Origin: Casuarina equisetifolia
Taxonomy: Eukaryota; Streptophyta; Magnoliopsida; Fagales; Casuarinaceae
Assembly: GCA_028551475.1 (NCBI GenBank)
Contig: CM052362.1
Location: forward strand, 22,612,021-22,676,020
Direction: 5' to 3'
Length of the DNA stretch: 64,000 bases
The notes beneath the pieces are model-generated. The model had not been told where the DNA came from, made no database searches, and saw only the letters and a list, made by a program, of their open reading frames with translations. The position numbers and the translations under genes are program-made. Positions within the stretch are counted from its first letter, which is position 1; each line of letters opens with the position of its first letter. Shown here in pieces: positions 50,603 to 62,436 of this stretch.

Positions 50603-51640
50603 GACTTTCTAAAGGCGTTTTCTACGGATACACGAAATGATTTTGGAGAAAAGGACGACTAGCATACATCATTTTCAGGAAGATTTTTGACGATAGACTA
50701 AGCTATCCTTTAGAAAAATTGGATTTCAACTTGTCGGCACGAAATCGTTGAAGATTGATCAGTTCTTGAATATCCGTTAACTATGTTTTGACAGACTTGT
50801 ATACCCATTTTCTTGCTGTGAGGTAACTGTTGATTCTTTCGTGCCTTTTGGTTGCTGTTGGCTGTTTTATTGTGTTAAATTCAGAAAATGAACGTGATGA
50901 TGGTTCTTGACTTGGTATCGCCAGGCAGTCTCCTTCGTGCTGCCGTGGTTCCTGTAGCTATGAGCTAAACCTAAAAACCTGCAACTGGAACACCCCAACA
51001 GTTGGCTCTAGATATGGAAAATCTATGAAGAGAAGGATGGTATCTTTCTTTGACATCGATGAGAGCAGATTTACTCAGGTTGATTAAATTCAACGGGCAC
51101 GCCATCTTTCTAGGTATTCTTGGTTGCTGTTTGGTGTTTTGCACCCCCTTATTTGCGTTGTGACTTGTAAATTACAGTTATACTCCAAACTGGAATCTTA
51201 AGGGAGATGATGTTCGACCTGAAGTGGTTTTGGTTGGGAAAAATTCAGAGAAAGAATCTCTAACGTTCACTGCGTTATTATTCTACTGGGATAAAAAAAA
51301 AAAAAAATCTTCTTTCGTGAATTCTAAATTACTCTTCCCATATTTGGAAGCTTTGACTTCCATTTTTTTTAATAGTTTTTATAATTTTAGTGATATTGGA
51401 ATATACCCTTAAATTTTCTGTATACTAATTTTTATTAATAGAAACTTACTTTTTTACAAAGGAAAAAAAAAAAAGTCTACCTTTTTTCTTATGGCTTGAA
51501 TCTTCTTCTGCTGATCTTGTAAGCCCACAATTCCATCATAATCTTATTTTAAAACTCAAGAAACTGTAGTTAAAACGCGGATTTCCATCCACGTACCAGA
51601 AGTAAAAGTGACATGGATGTTGGTCATATTTAGAAGTAAA
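50603..51640 (+). pseudogene. Decayed copy A of the At4g08330-like gene (intron 3' end, part of exon 2, 3' flank)
   Basis: From 50603 the sequence follows the intron of the intact gene (34561 on), then an exon 2-like segment at 50925 to about 51122. In the intact frame this reads SYELNL, then RYGKSMKRRM and SFFDIDESRFTQVD. It hits TAA where the intact gene has a Glu codon after QVD. The first cysteine pair is partly changed, and about 320 bases of the 3' coding end are missing. Similarity resumes in the 3' flank (about 51124-51640). Exon 1 is absent. Confidence 0.85.
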
Positions 51641-51898
51641 GGTCTCACAAAACTCTAGTGTGAGAGAATATATCATAAGAGGTGACTTTTCAAAGGCATT
51701 AAATGTAGTAGAAATGAGAACCTTTACTACTATTTTCAACATCACATGGATTGGGGGAGCCCACTCGGATACGAAGGCAGGCCCGTGGCTTTAATGCCTT
51801 AAAGAAGGGGAGGCACCGGTTGTCCAATGAATACCATAAAATCTGCATGTAATATCAACTGCCTCTGTGCTCTAACTTGGCCTTCATTTTCCTTGCAG

Positions 51899-52889
51899 GA
51901 GGAATATATGCAGATTTGATGCCTAAGAATAATTATTTTCCAAAAGCTTTATACACATTCGATATTGATCAAAATGATCTTGTCGAGGGATTCTTTTCTG
52001 GCAAGACCATTGAGGAAGTCAATGCTTTTGTTCCCAATATAGTCAACAAATTTTCTGCTAATGTTGAGGTAAATTGTACCATGATTACCCACTGGTAACG
52101 GGTGGCTTAAGCTCCACTTATTACTCCTAGGAGAAACATTCACACTTTAGAGCACAACGAAGTTATTTAGTATAAGAAGTGGTGATTGAATTTAGTTTTA
52201 TATTCATGCTTATTGCCTAACCAAGTGAAATTCATGATGGTACAGAACATTTATAACTTGGGAGCTAGATACTTTTGGATCCACAACACAGGACCAGTTG
52301 GCTGTCTTCCATACATCTTGACCAATTTTACATAAGCACAAAGGGATAGTTATGGTTGCGACAAAGGCATATAATGATGTAGCTCAATATTTTAACCATA
52401 AGTTGAAGGAGGCCATAGCACAACTTAGGATCCATCTTCCTTTAGCTACAATTACATATGTAAATGTTTACTTTGTCAAGTATTCTCTATTTGTGAGTCC
52501 AAAGAAATATGGTAAGTTATAAAAATTCTCACATCATATGACTAAAAGAAGTGTTAACACATAAGTGCTTTAAAATGAAGATTTTACTAGTGGGTACTAA
52601 TTTTATAAGTGTTTTTGGTTACAAATATGCATGATTTGAGCTTCCACTAATTGCTTGTTGTGGCTACGGAGGCAAGTACAACTATAGCAATAGTGCCTTA
52701 TGTGGAGAAACTATCATAGTCAATGAAAGCCAAATACTTGTAGGTTCATGTGAAAACACTTCAGTTAGAGTCAATTGGGATGGAATTCACTATACTGAGG
52801 TAGCTAACAAGTATATTTTCAACCAAATTTTAATTGAAGCCTTTTCTGATCCACCCATTCCCTTAAAGAAGGTATGTAACGAGTTATAG
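51899..52889 (+). pseudogene. GDSL esterase/lipase pseudogene, array unit 6
   Basis: Exons 3-5 survive at 51899-52068, 52246-52511 and 52633-52889; exons 1 and 2 are absent. Exon 3 reads FDIDQNDLVEG, so the glycine of the GQND block is changed. Exon 4 has an in-frame TAA (TCA in other copies) and a one-base insertion near 52360. The acceptor of the last intron is CAT instead of CAG (52630-52632), so exon 5 could not be spliced normally. Exon 5 itself is open and keeps WDGIHY. It lies directly after decayed At4g08330-like copy A. Confidence 0.88.
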
Positions 52890-53849
52890 ATCTCTAGATA
52901 TGTGAAAATAATTATCTTACTCTTATGTCTACTACATTGTTGCTTATTATTGTGAGACAACCTACTTGGACTAAAGTCATTGTGTTTTTATAAATAAACA
53001 AAAAAAAAAACAAGTTGTAATGCATTATGCTTCTATTCACTACAAAGTACGAAAAATAAGTTGGTACTAAAATTTCAAAAACTTCTAAGTTACCACTTTC
53101 ATATATATATTTGATGACAATTTCAAAAACTTCTTGAAGATGTCTTTATACAAAAGGGTTTGGTATGGAACTCACTGGTGCTAACCTATATTGATTAATT
53201 TTACGTGATGGCTGCTTATGGATTTTGTTTACTCGCTTGATACATATAGTTTGGAATTCAAGAATTTTTTGAAAATTTTATCAACTTGACTCTTATTATC
53301 TTCATTAAAGGATATTATGTATTTAATATTATTTGTTTAACTATCTTAGTGATGAAGTATGAAAAATAAATTGAAGTTAAGAGCTCAAAATATTTTATTC
53401 AAGTTGTACATGTTATATTTTATTAAAGACAAAAGAGAATTAGAGCTGAAAAAACAACAAAATAAATAATATGCATGAAAGATGTAGATGTAGAAAGTAC
53501 AAACAGATATAAGTGGTTAAGGTTGTTCTCTTGCCATGAGAGAAACATTCAAAGGTTGTGCTTTAAAGTATTTTTACAAGAAAGTCAATGGAATTTTATT
53601 TTATTTTATTTTTGTCTTTGATCCGTTCAAGACATGGGTTATCATACTTGAATATCTCTAGGTAGCATGCGCAACACATAAATATTAGTTATATGAACAA
53701 TTTGTTTTTAAATTTATAAGTATTCAATGTCTCAATATCTGAAAGGAGTAAAATAAGTCAAGTAGTTAAAAATAAAGACTTCGAAAGCAATGGCCAATCC
53801 TAGAGATTGCCTTCGTACAAAGGGTTGAGATTTGGAAATCTTATGTATT
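52890..53849. other. AT-rich spacer after GDSL unit 6
   Basis: 3' flank of unit 6, then AT-rich DNA. No gene was recognised. Confidence 0.55.
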
Positions 53850-54440
53850 GATTTGTCTTGATCGAATTTGCTTGATACATGTCTATTCAAATTAGAAAAG
53901 TCACCACTAATTTTATTTTGATAAGTGGGTCTAGTTGCTTTTGTCCTTGTTTTATTGTTGTATACGAGAAAGACGACCATGATTATGGTTCTTGACCTCT
54001 AATAGACGAGGCAGTTTCTTTCATGTAGTTGTGATTCTTAGCGCTATGAACTAAACATAAGCTCTTGCAATCGGACCACCTCGGCCAATGGCTCTAAATA
54101 TATATATATATATATAACATGTAAAAAATGCCATTGGAAATTGACCACGGAAGACTCTTTACAAAGTTGGCTATTCTAAACTTCTGCGAAATGCTCTTGA
54201 CTCGCTCACTCTCTTCTCGAACTCTTATACTTATAGATCATTGAACGAATCATTTTGCTCTTCTTGAAATTCAGCTAATCTATATTGCCTAAGCGTTGAC
54301 TTTATGGAGTTTGCATGCCATCCCATCCACTTGAATAAGATGGAACGGATTCCTCCTGGGGTAATGAAGTTTCAAGTCGCAGACGATTCCATATTACCAT
54401 CCATGCTTTACAGTCGACGGTTTTACTGCACGTCGGATGA
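53850..54440 (+). pseudogene. Decayed copy B of the At4g08330-like gene
   Basis: Positions 53850-54100 resemble pieces of the intact gene intron (GATCGAATTTG and AATTAGAAA segments from about 33800) joined to the start of exon 2 (GGCAGTTTCTTTCATG, then GCTATGAACTAAAC). Similarity stops at a (TA)n run. A second block, about 54317-54425, matches the 3' coding end (AGTTTCAAGTCGCAGA, CCATGCTTTACAG). The middle is replaced by unrelated DNA. It is the most diverged of the three copies. Confidence 0.7.
54098..54116. repeat. (TA)n microsatellite
   Basis: About nine AT units. They sit exactly where similarity between decayed copy B and the intact gene ends, at GGCTCTAAATAT. Confidence 0.85.
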
Positions 54441-57000
54441 GGAAAAACAGTTTCTTCTTTCGCTCTATGGTTGAATCCCACTCATTGCACGTCGAACAAG
54501 AACAGGAAAATGAGTATCAGGCTTTGCATTCTCCATGCAAAGAGATCTTTTTTCTTTAGGATTCTCTGGAAGTCTAGTTTCTGTTTAAAAACTTACCAAC
54601 ACTACTGATGCATAATTGTGTGGGGAACCTCACTTTCACAGACGGAGCACCTAAGCGGAAACTGCTGCATGCTGCCCAATATTACCAAATCTGAAACCTC
54701 CATCTTCGGTTGCAAGCGATTGTTTGCACATACAGACACGAATATAATCATGGAGGGAGGCATCTATTCCACAAACAAGGGATCCAATTCCGGGATTATT
54801 TAACAGTGAGACTTTGTTTGATCTATATATCATGTACAGACACCACTGTTTTCAAAGTTAGGACCAAGCAGAATCAATAAAACCTGTCGCAAGGAGAGAA
54901 AATAAACAAAGTCTTCATGGTCCGCGGTAGCTATCCAATTCTTTTTATAGAGAGAGGTGCAGTCATCAATTTTCCGACAAGTGGTTTTAAATGTGAAAAG
55001 AACATTTCGGGTGGAGTTGGACACATTAAGAAGCTTTAATTGCTGTATGGTTCTATTAAATTAGGCACGGAGTCTTCTTTCCTTTCTTTGATTACTTTTC
55101 TCAAAGCCGGCGTGTAAGGTGAAAGCTTTGTATGCCAACCTAAAACCCATATAAAAGCTGCAGTGATAGTGTTGAAAAGGTTGTCATGTTCTTGATGTAC
55201 GCGATATATTCCCTTTTTCCTTCTCTCCCTCCCACAAAACAACAACCGAGAAAATACCTAATCAAGCTTAAATATTAAGATTATATTATGCTTTTAGTAC
55301 TTATATGAGATATGATTATTACATCTAATTTTATTGATATTAATAAAATTTATATTTGATACATATAATTCACATAAATAAAATATCTTGTAAGACCTAA
55401 AAACTTATAAAATTCACAAACTAAAATAATGATAAAAATTAAGTAAAATATCTTAAATAAAAAAATAAAAAAATTATCACCATATTGTCTTTTCTTCAAA
55501 AATTCTTTTCAAAATTATTACTAATCAAACCAAATTAAGAATAGTATAAAACAGAGGTAAGCTTTCATACCTCTATTTCTCTCTTTCTTCCGTGATTTTC
55601 TTTTTCTCTCTTTATTTTTCTTTTTTCTTCTGACAGCAACCTCTTTTTTCTCTCTTCTCCTCTTTTTTCGTCTTGTGCGGCGCCTCCTCTCACCTAATTC
55701 ACTTTGCCTTTTTATCTTGTCTTAGGCCGCGTGACCTACTTTTTTTTTTTTTTTACTTAATTCACGTTGCCTTTTTCTTTATTTCCTTTCTTCTTCTTTT
55801 TGTCTTTTTTCTTCTCTTTTACACGTTGCCTTTCTCTTTTTTTATTTTTATTCCTCACGTGCCTTACTTCTTTTCTTCATGTCTCATTTACTTCTCGTAC
55901 TCTTTTGAGGTTTGCTCATAAACAATAAATATATAAAAACTTAAATATTATCTCACAAAAATTATATTATTTATATCCTAAAATAGTCAAAATAGTCAAA
56001 ATAACTTTATAAAAAATAAAGTTATAAAGAATGAAATTCTAAGTGATTAGTTATTACTTGAATAAATTAATGTGCATGTTTGAAATTAATAGGTAGTAAC
56101 ATGTAGTTGATTCTTATAATATATGATCATAAATTAAGTATAGATAGACATATACGATGTTATTTGTGTGACTTTTGGTAATAAGATGATCGAAAGATTT
56201 ATTATAAACCAGAATTGTTTATAGATCTTAATGCATTTGGTTTATTTCAATTCACATATAGAAATATAGTAAATTAATTAACTAAATATGTTCATTATAC
56301 CTAGACATAGGATAATAAATGATTTATGAAGTTCTGTCATCACATAGATATTATCATTCTTGTAAGCATAAATTATGAAAATTCATATATAGTAATTATG
56401 ATAAAATCGGATACTCTAACATGTTTTTTATATTGATTTTTTTTTTACTTGGATTCAATTTTAATTAATTTTAAATTTTTATTTTGAAAGTTTTGAATTT
56501 TAATTCATCATCAACTATCTTTTGATTTGTTAGATAAATTTTAGGATTAATTCATTATTAGTAATTAATTAATTTAGTATTCATCAATCTATGAGGGACG
56601 ATACTTCTCTTGTCATTATATTATTTGTTCGACATGTTCATTTGCATTTAAAATTCATCAAACAATTATGTTTTTTTTTGTACTTAACTTATATATGATT
56701 ATTACATATAATTTTATTGATATTAATAAAATTTATCAGAGTACCGTTCATGTTTTCTTCCAAAAAAAAAAAAAATCATAGATCATCCCGGGACTACTTT
56801 CTAATAGTTGGATATGTTACGCACTCCCTCATAGCATATTATAGGAGGATACTTGTCAAAGGCATTAATGGGACTTTGTTCTTCATAAAAATCACCCTAA
56901 CACATTGCTCAATTAGCACAAAGTTTCATTAATTGGCGAAGCTTAATCACGACATTCAAAGAGGAACTTGAAAGCAACTTTTTACAACAGTCTTTCTAGA
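54441..57000. other. Large AT-rich spacer inside the array
   Basis: No gene was recognised. A pyrimidine-rich stretch fills 55560-55900. The region 55920-56760 is extremely AT-rich. Similarity to the 5' flank of unit 1 begins at about 56777. A minus-strand open frame at 54651-54833 looks protein-like, but I cannot place it. Confidence 0.5.
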
Positions 57001-57087
57001 CTACTATATAGGACAGAAGAAGTCGAGCTTTGCTACAATTCTCAATACCACAACTTCCTATTTGCATCTTTCTGTGTTTTTCCGAAC

Positions 57088-59440
57088 ATGGAGCTCCCGA
57101 TCACTCTCAACTTTAAAACTAGTTTCTCTTGCTTTTGTACGCTTTTGTTGTATGCTACCACTCTGAACCCCGTCTTTGCTATGAAAATTTGTACCTTTCC
57201 TGCAATCTTCAACTTCGGAGACTCCAATTCCGATACAGGGGGATTGTCTGCTAGCCTTAAAACGCCGAAGCCGCCTTATGGGGAGACGTGCTTTCACATG
57301 CCTGCCGGAAGGACCTCAGATGGTCGGCTGATAATCGATTTCATGGGTACGTATCTTGACTCACAGCTCCTGTAATGGCCTTCTTTCTCCGTTAGTGGTA
57401 GAAAGTATTGCTTTTCTTTTTCTTTTTTCGTGTAAAACATTGCAGAAATAGACACAAAGAACATAGATTGAACTTGAGCACCCAGGAGGCCGTCCATGGA
57501 GAGCCAGGTACACTATTTTCTCACTGGTTCATATGTGTATAATGGAACAGCCAAGTGTCCACGACAGAAGCGTCTAAGAGAACCCAGAAGAAAACAAAGG
57601 ATTCGGACCCAGACCTTTTCCTAACTTCTGTCAAATCCAAGCTTTAAGAAGCACTTTGTAACTTAATGAAATGACATTAGGAGGTTTTCTTTTTCCTCTT
57701 TTTTTGTTTGGCTAACGAGAAACGATCGAGTGATGAATGATGTACTTCGTGCAGAACTGAAACTCCCCTCCGACGCGGAGTTGAATACTCTTTGCCTTTT
57801 TCTTCGTCTTCCTTCCATTTGTCTATGCCAGGCCAAGGCAAACATCTGGTCCTACACCTCCCGCCTAGAGAGTGGCCTCGTTTCTTCTGAGACTAGTCCT
57901 GCACGGCACTTCTGAGGCCAGTGTAGACCCATCTAGTCATCCTTGTTGTCACTTGGCACTATATAATGGCCTTGTTCCCTAGTGCCTAAAATTAAATTCT
58001 TTGTATACGAACAGGTTATTTTTAAAGAGAAAAAACTAACATGCTTGTATGATATCATATGAAACTTACAATTTTGTTAAATAACATCCTGCTTGGTTGC
58101 AGCAAAGAGTCTTGGTCTTCCATATCTGAGTGCATATCTTGATTCCTTGGGGACCAACTTTAAGCATGGTGCAAACTTTGCCACTTCTGGATCCACCATC
58201 AGGCTGCCGACCGATATTATGCCTAGAGGAGGATATAGTCCATTCTACCTCAATGTCCAGTACTCACAATTCGTGCGGTTCAAAAACAGATCACAGGCGT
58301 TAAGGCGAAGAGGTATATTGGTCACCCATTTGTTGCTCATGTTCTTGTCTTCAGGGTACTTACAAGCATATTTAATATCATCTACCTTTGTGCACTAACA
58401 TGGCCTTCTTTTTTCTTGCAGGAGGAATTTATGCAAGTTTAATGCCCAAGAAGAATTATTTTTCAAAAGCTTTATACACATTCGATATTGGTCAAAATGA
58501 TTTTGGTGAGGCACTCTTTGCTGGCAAGACCATTGAGGAAGTCAATGCTTCGGTCCCTGATATTGTCAATGCATTTTCCATTAATGTTGAGGTAAATTGG
58601 AGTATGATTACTCATTGATAATGGGTTGGCTTGGGCTCCACATGTCAATCTTAGGAGAAACATTCACCATTTAAAGTATAATTAAAGCATTTAGCGTAAG
58701 AAAAGGTCATCGTAGTTGTTTTGCGTTAATTCTTATTGTCTAACCAAGTGAATTTCATCATGACGCAGGACATATATAACTTGGGAGCTCGATACTTTTG
58801 AATCCACAACACAGGACCAATTGGTTGTCTTTCCTACATCTTGGCTGGTTTTCCATCAGCTCAAAGGGATAGTTATGGTTGTGCAAAGCCACACAATGAT
58901 GTAGCTCAATATTTTAACCACAAGTTAAAGGAGGCCATAGTCCAACTCATGATCCATCTTCCTTTAGTTACAATTACCCATGTTGATGTTTATTCTGTCA
59001 AGTACTCTTTATTCGTTGATCCAAGGAAATACGGTAAAGTTATAAAACTTTTTAATATCACATGACCAAAAGAAGTATCAACAATGATGATTGACTAAAT
59101 AAATTGTAGCAAATAAGTGGTATAAAATGAAGATTTTACCAAAGGATTCTAATTTCCAAGTGTTTTTGGTCAAATATATGCAAGATTTGAACTTCCACTT
59201 GTTACTTGTTGTGGCTATGAAGGCAAATACAACTATAATAGTAGTGCACCATGTGGAGAAACTATCACACTCGATGGAAGACAAATACTTGTGGGTTCAT
59301 GTGAATGCCCCTTAACTAAAGTTAATTGGGATGGAATCCATTATACCGATGCTGCTGACAAGCTTATTTTTCAACAAATTTCAACTGGAGCCTTTTCTAA
59401 TCTACCAATTCCCTTAAAGAAGGCATGTAACAAGTTATAG
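57088..59440 (+). pseudogene. GDSL esterase/lipase pseudogene, array unit 7 (recent, near-intact)
   Basis: All five exons are present and nearly identical to unit 1: 57088-57346, 58103-58312, 58422-58591, 58769-59033 and 59184-59440. Two defects break it. In exon 4 the Trp codon of YFWIHN is TGA (58799-58801). At the last intron the acceptor CAG|GA has become CAAGA, so the AG moved one base right and use of it would shift the frame. GDSN, GANFAT, GQND and WDGIHY are otherwise kept, and the TATA-like box and leader are conserved. It is a young pseudogene; read-through or a sequencing error at 58799 cannot be excluded from one sequence. Confidence 0.85.
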
Positions 59441-60957
59441 ATCTATAGGCAACATTATGATACAACCTTACCTTGTATGGAAGCTAGTGTCCTACTACAT
59501 AAATAAGCAACTTATGCATGCCCCATGCGTTGGCCTCTCCATTGCAAAATTATAGTAAATAAATTGGAATTACAATTCCAAAGACTTTCATCTAAGTTAC
59601 CTATTTTGTTATTTTTCCCTCTAATTCTCAGTTGTCCTTGAATATATATAGTATAGATAATGAGAATACACAAAGAACAAAAATAATCCATCCTCTGACC
59701 ATGTTAGAGATCATATGAGACTTCAATAAGGCAAGTTTTAGCAATATTTGACAACACTTTGCTATCAATGATATTTTTTAAAAGTGTCATTGAAGAAATT
59801 TCTTCATGCTCCTATGTTGATGGAAAATCCAGCATGCCAATATGACAAATGATATGACGAGTCTAATAGTTAAAAATTTACATGAATTAAGAGTTTTCTT
59901 CTCCAAGACTGTGATAGATTCATTGAATCTAAAAGATAAGTGTCACGTAAGAAGGTAAGGTTTGGAACCCATGTCAATCCATTGGTATAATGTAGACATC
60001 TCAAGACCAATCCAATTTCGTAGGATTTTTGTGATGACTTCCCTTTAACTAAGGGGCAAGGAAGAGTATGGAACACATATTTCATCTATCCAAGTAAAAA
60101 GGTTTTCTCCATGGATAGCCAAGCACACATTATGCTTTTCTTTTTCTAGTAATGCTTTTTTATCTCCCTCGCTGATTCAAAATAAGTGGAAGTCTTAAGA
60201 ATTAAGGAACCTCACGTGGGCACATCATTCCACAAGCTGTTAAGTAGATAAAGCGAGAGAACCGTCAAGAGTAAGCAATACTTTAGGAGGTCCTTGGTAT
60301 ATGAAAGTCCCAAAATAGTGAATGATATTATGGATCATCAAACAACTAAACAATATGAGGGTCTCAACTAAAAAAATATGTAAAATTAAAAAGATAAAAA
60401 ATTATTATCCTATAGACATAAAGATCATTGCTTTCCAACCAATTAAATCTCAATTATTCTTGTGTATTTGAATGTTGTCCGATTTCAGAATTCTACAAAC
60501 ATTTTCATCTAAATATTTTGCAAAGGAAAAAGAAAATCTTTATTCCCATTCATCCATTGGAGTGATGTTTTGAATACATTGAATAAGAAAAGTACTGAAA
60601 TATAAACTTTTGCATTCCATATGATTTGTGGATTATGAGAGAAACTCTAGCAAATCGCTGCATCAGGAGGCCTGCTTGATTTTGGGCTCTGAGGCCTAAA
60701 ATTGTTTTTCTTGTACTTCTTACAGGCACAGTAGTCAAGAGTCAGGACAAAACGATCACGTTCGATTATAGTTGAAAAATAAGAGATTTTCGACCTCGTA
60801 CTTAGCGCCGAGTGAGAGATGAATGGGAAAGGTGCCTTGGATGCCTTGGACGGCAATCATTCGAGGTAATTTTTATGAAGCTTCCCTCTCTTCCATTCCA
60901 AACATCAAATCTCATTGATTACTCTCCGATTTCATCTCTCTCTTTCTTTCTTCAAGT
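59441..60957. other. Spacer between GDSL units 7 and 8 (duplicate of 39808-41344)
   Basis: It tracks the unit 1-2 spacer along its whole length with scattered substitutions and small indels. No gene. Confidence 0.75.
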
Positions 60958-62410
60958 ATGGAGTCTTCAATCATTCTCAACTTTACAGTTTCTCTCTCTC
61001 TTTTATATGCTTTTACTGAATGCTGGCACGTTGAACCCTGTATTTGCTTTGGAAAATTGTAACTTTCCCGCAATCTTCAACTTCGGAGATTCAAATTCTG
61101 ATACCGGCGGATTGTCTGCCACCCTCTTATCCCCGAAACCACCCTCTGGGGAGACCTATTTTCACAGGCCTGTAGGCAGGTTCTCAGATGGCCGGCTCAT
61201 AATCGATTTCATGGGTATGTAGAGCTATCGAGTCATACTTGTCGTCACTTGGCACTATATAATGGCCTTGTTCTTCTAGTTACTAAAATTATTTTATGTT
61301 CGTTGCATTTTAACGGCTTAGTCTTAAGTTAAATTCTTTGTATATGAAAAAAAAAAAACTGTTTCTTTCTTAGACACATTTTAAGGGGAAAAAAAATCAT
61401 GCATGATTGCAGCAAAGAGTATTGATCTTCCATATCTGAGTGCATATATTGATTCCTTGGGAACCAACTTCAAGCATGGAGCAAACTTTGCCACGCCTGC
61501 ATCCACCATCAGGCTGCCGAGTGTTTTTATCCAGTATCTCAGTATCTCTCACTCGTCGAGTGTTTTTATCCAGTCAGCTGCAGACTATTTCTGCTCCAAC
61601 AAAACAGCCATGCTAGACTTTGGCTTTTCTTCTTGTTATAATTATTAGAAATTGAAGGGCCCAACTAAAACACAGAACTGTGCAATAATGAGTTGTTAGC
61701 GAAAGCTTATAAGGTCAGGCTCTCCTGTCGCCTTACTCAATGTGAGACTAGATATTTTAATCCTCTAACACTTCTCACAGTCTCACGTTAGGCGCGGTGA
61801 GAGGTGAAACCAGTCTAGAGGGACTACACCAAGGTAGGCAGGACACAAGGCTAACTCTGATACTATATTAAAAATTGAAGGGCTCAACTAAAACACAGAC
61901 CTGTGCAATAGTGGGTTGCTAACGGAAGCTTATAAGGCCAAACTCTCATGTCGCTTTACCCAATGTGGGACTGAATATTTTAATCCTTCAACAATAACAC
62001 TATCCTAATCAGTTCAATGGAAGAAAAAAGATATTCTGTTTCTTTTCATATAAAACAATGTAGTTCAAACTGCTGACTGATATTATACCTAGAGGAGGAT
62101 CAGTCCCTTTTGAGTACTGGTTCTCACAATTTGCGCAATTCAAAGCCAGACCACAAAGGCTAAGGCAAAGTGGTAACTTGGTAATATTTATGAGTTTAGG
62201 GTGTTTATAAATGTCTACATTATCAACAACCTTTGTGCATTAAGCATGACCTTTATTTTTCTTGTAGGAAGAATATATGAAAATTTAATGTCCAAGAGGG
62301 GTCGTAGTGATTTTGGTGAGAGGTTCTTTTTTTTGGCAGGACCATAAAGAAATCTAATGCTGCTATTGTGGATATCGTCTACTGGTTCTCCATCAATGCC
62401 ACCGCCGTTG
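60958..62410 (+). pseudogene. GDSL esterase/lipase pseudogene, array unit 8 (chimeric, TRIM-interrupted)
   Basis: Exon 1 (60958-61214) is like unit 2 but has lost two bases in the signal-peptide CT run, so the start and FNFGDSNSDTGG are in different frames. Intron 1 is shortened to about 200 bases by a deletion. Exon 2 begins normally at 61413 but breaks at about 61519 after AGGCTGCCGA. Foreign sequence follows, and the second half of exon 2 resumes at about 62066. Within the gap lies a 351-bp TRIM element. A decayed exon 3 follows at about 62269, the same remnant as in unit 5. Exons 4 and 5 are absent. Confidence 0.85.
61643..61993 (-). mobile_element. TRIM (terminal-repeat retrotransposon in miniature)
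   Basis: Two direct repeats of 128 bases (61643-61770 and 61866-61993) flank a 95-base interior. Read on the minus strand each starts TGTT and contains a GTCCCACATTGGG or GTCTCACATTGAG phrase, typical of plant TRIM LTRs. The interior begins next to the first LTR with TAGTATCAGAG, a good match to the initiator-Met primer-binding site, and has a purine-rich GTGAGAAG just before the second LTR. ATAAT/ATAAC flanks are a five-base target duplication with one change. The paralogous site near 50142 is empty. Confidence 0.85.
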
Positions 62411-62436
62411 AATATGCATATAGCCTCTTGACTTTC

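Noticed and set aside
54651..54833. Minus-strand frame that looks protein-like (LLNNPGIGSLVCGIDASLHD).
   Set aside because: I could not place it in a family, it is short, and no adjoining exon was found.
61651..61992. Initially read as a simple tandem repeat inside unit 8.
   Set aside because: Equal 128-base ends, a primer-binding-site-like motif, a target duplication and an empty paralogous site fit a TRIM element better.
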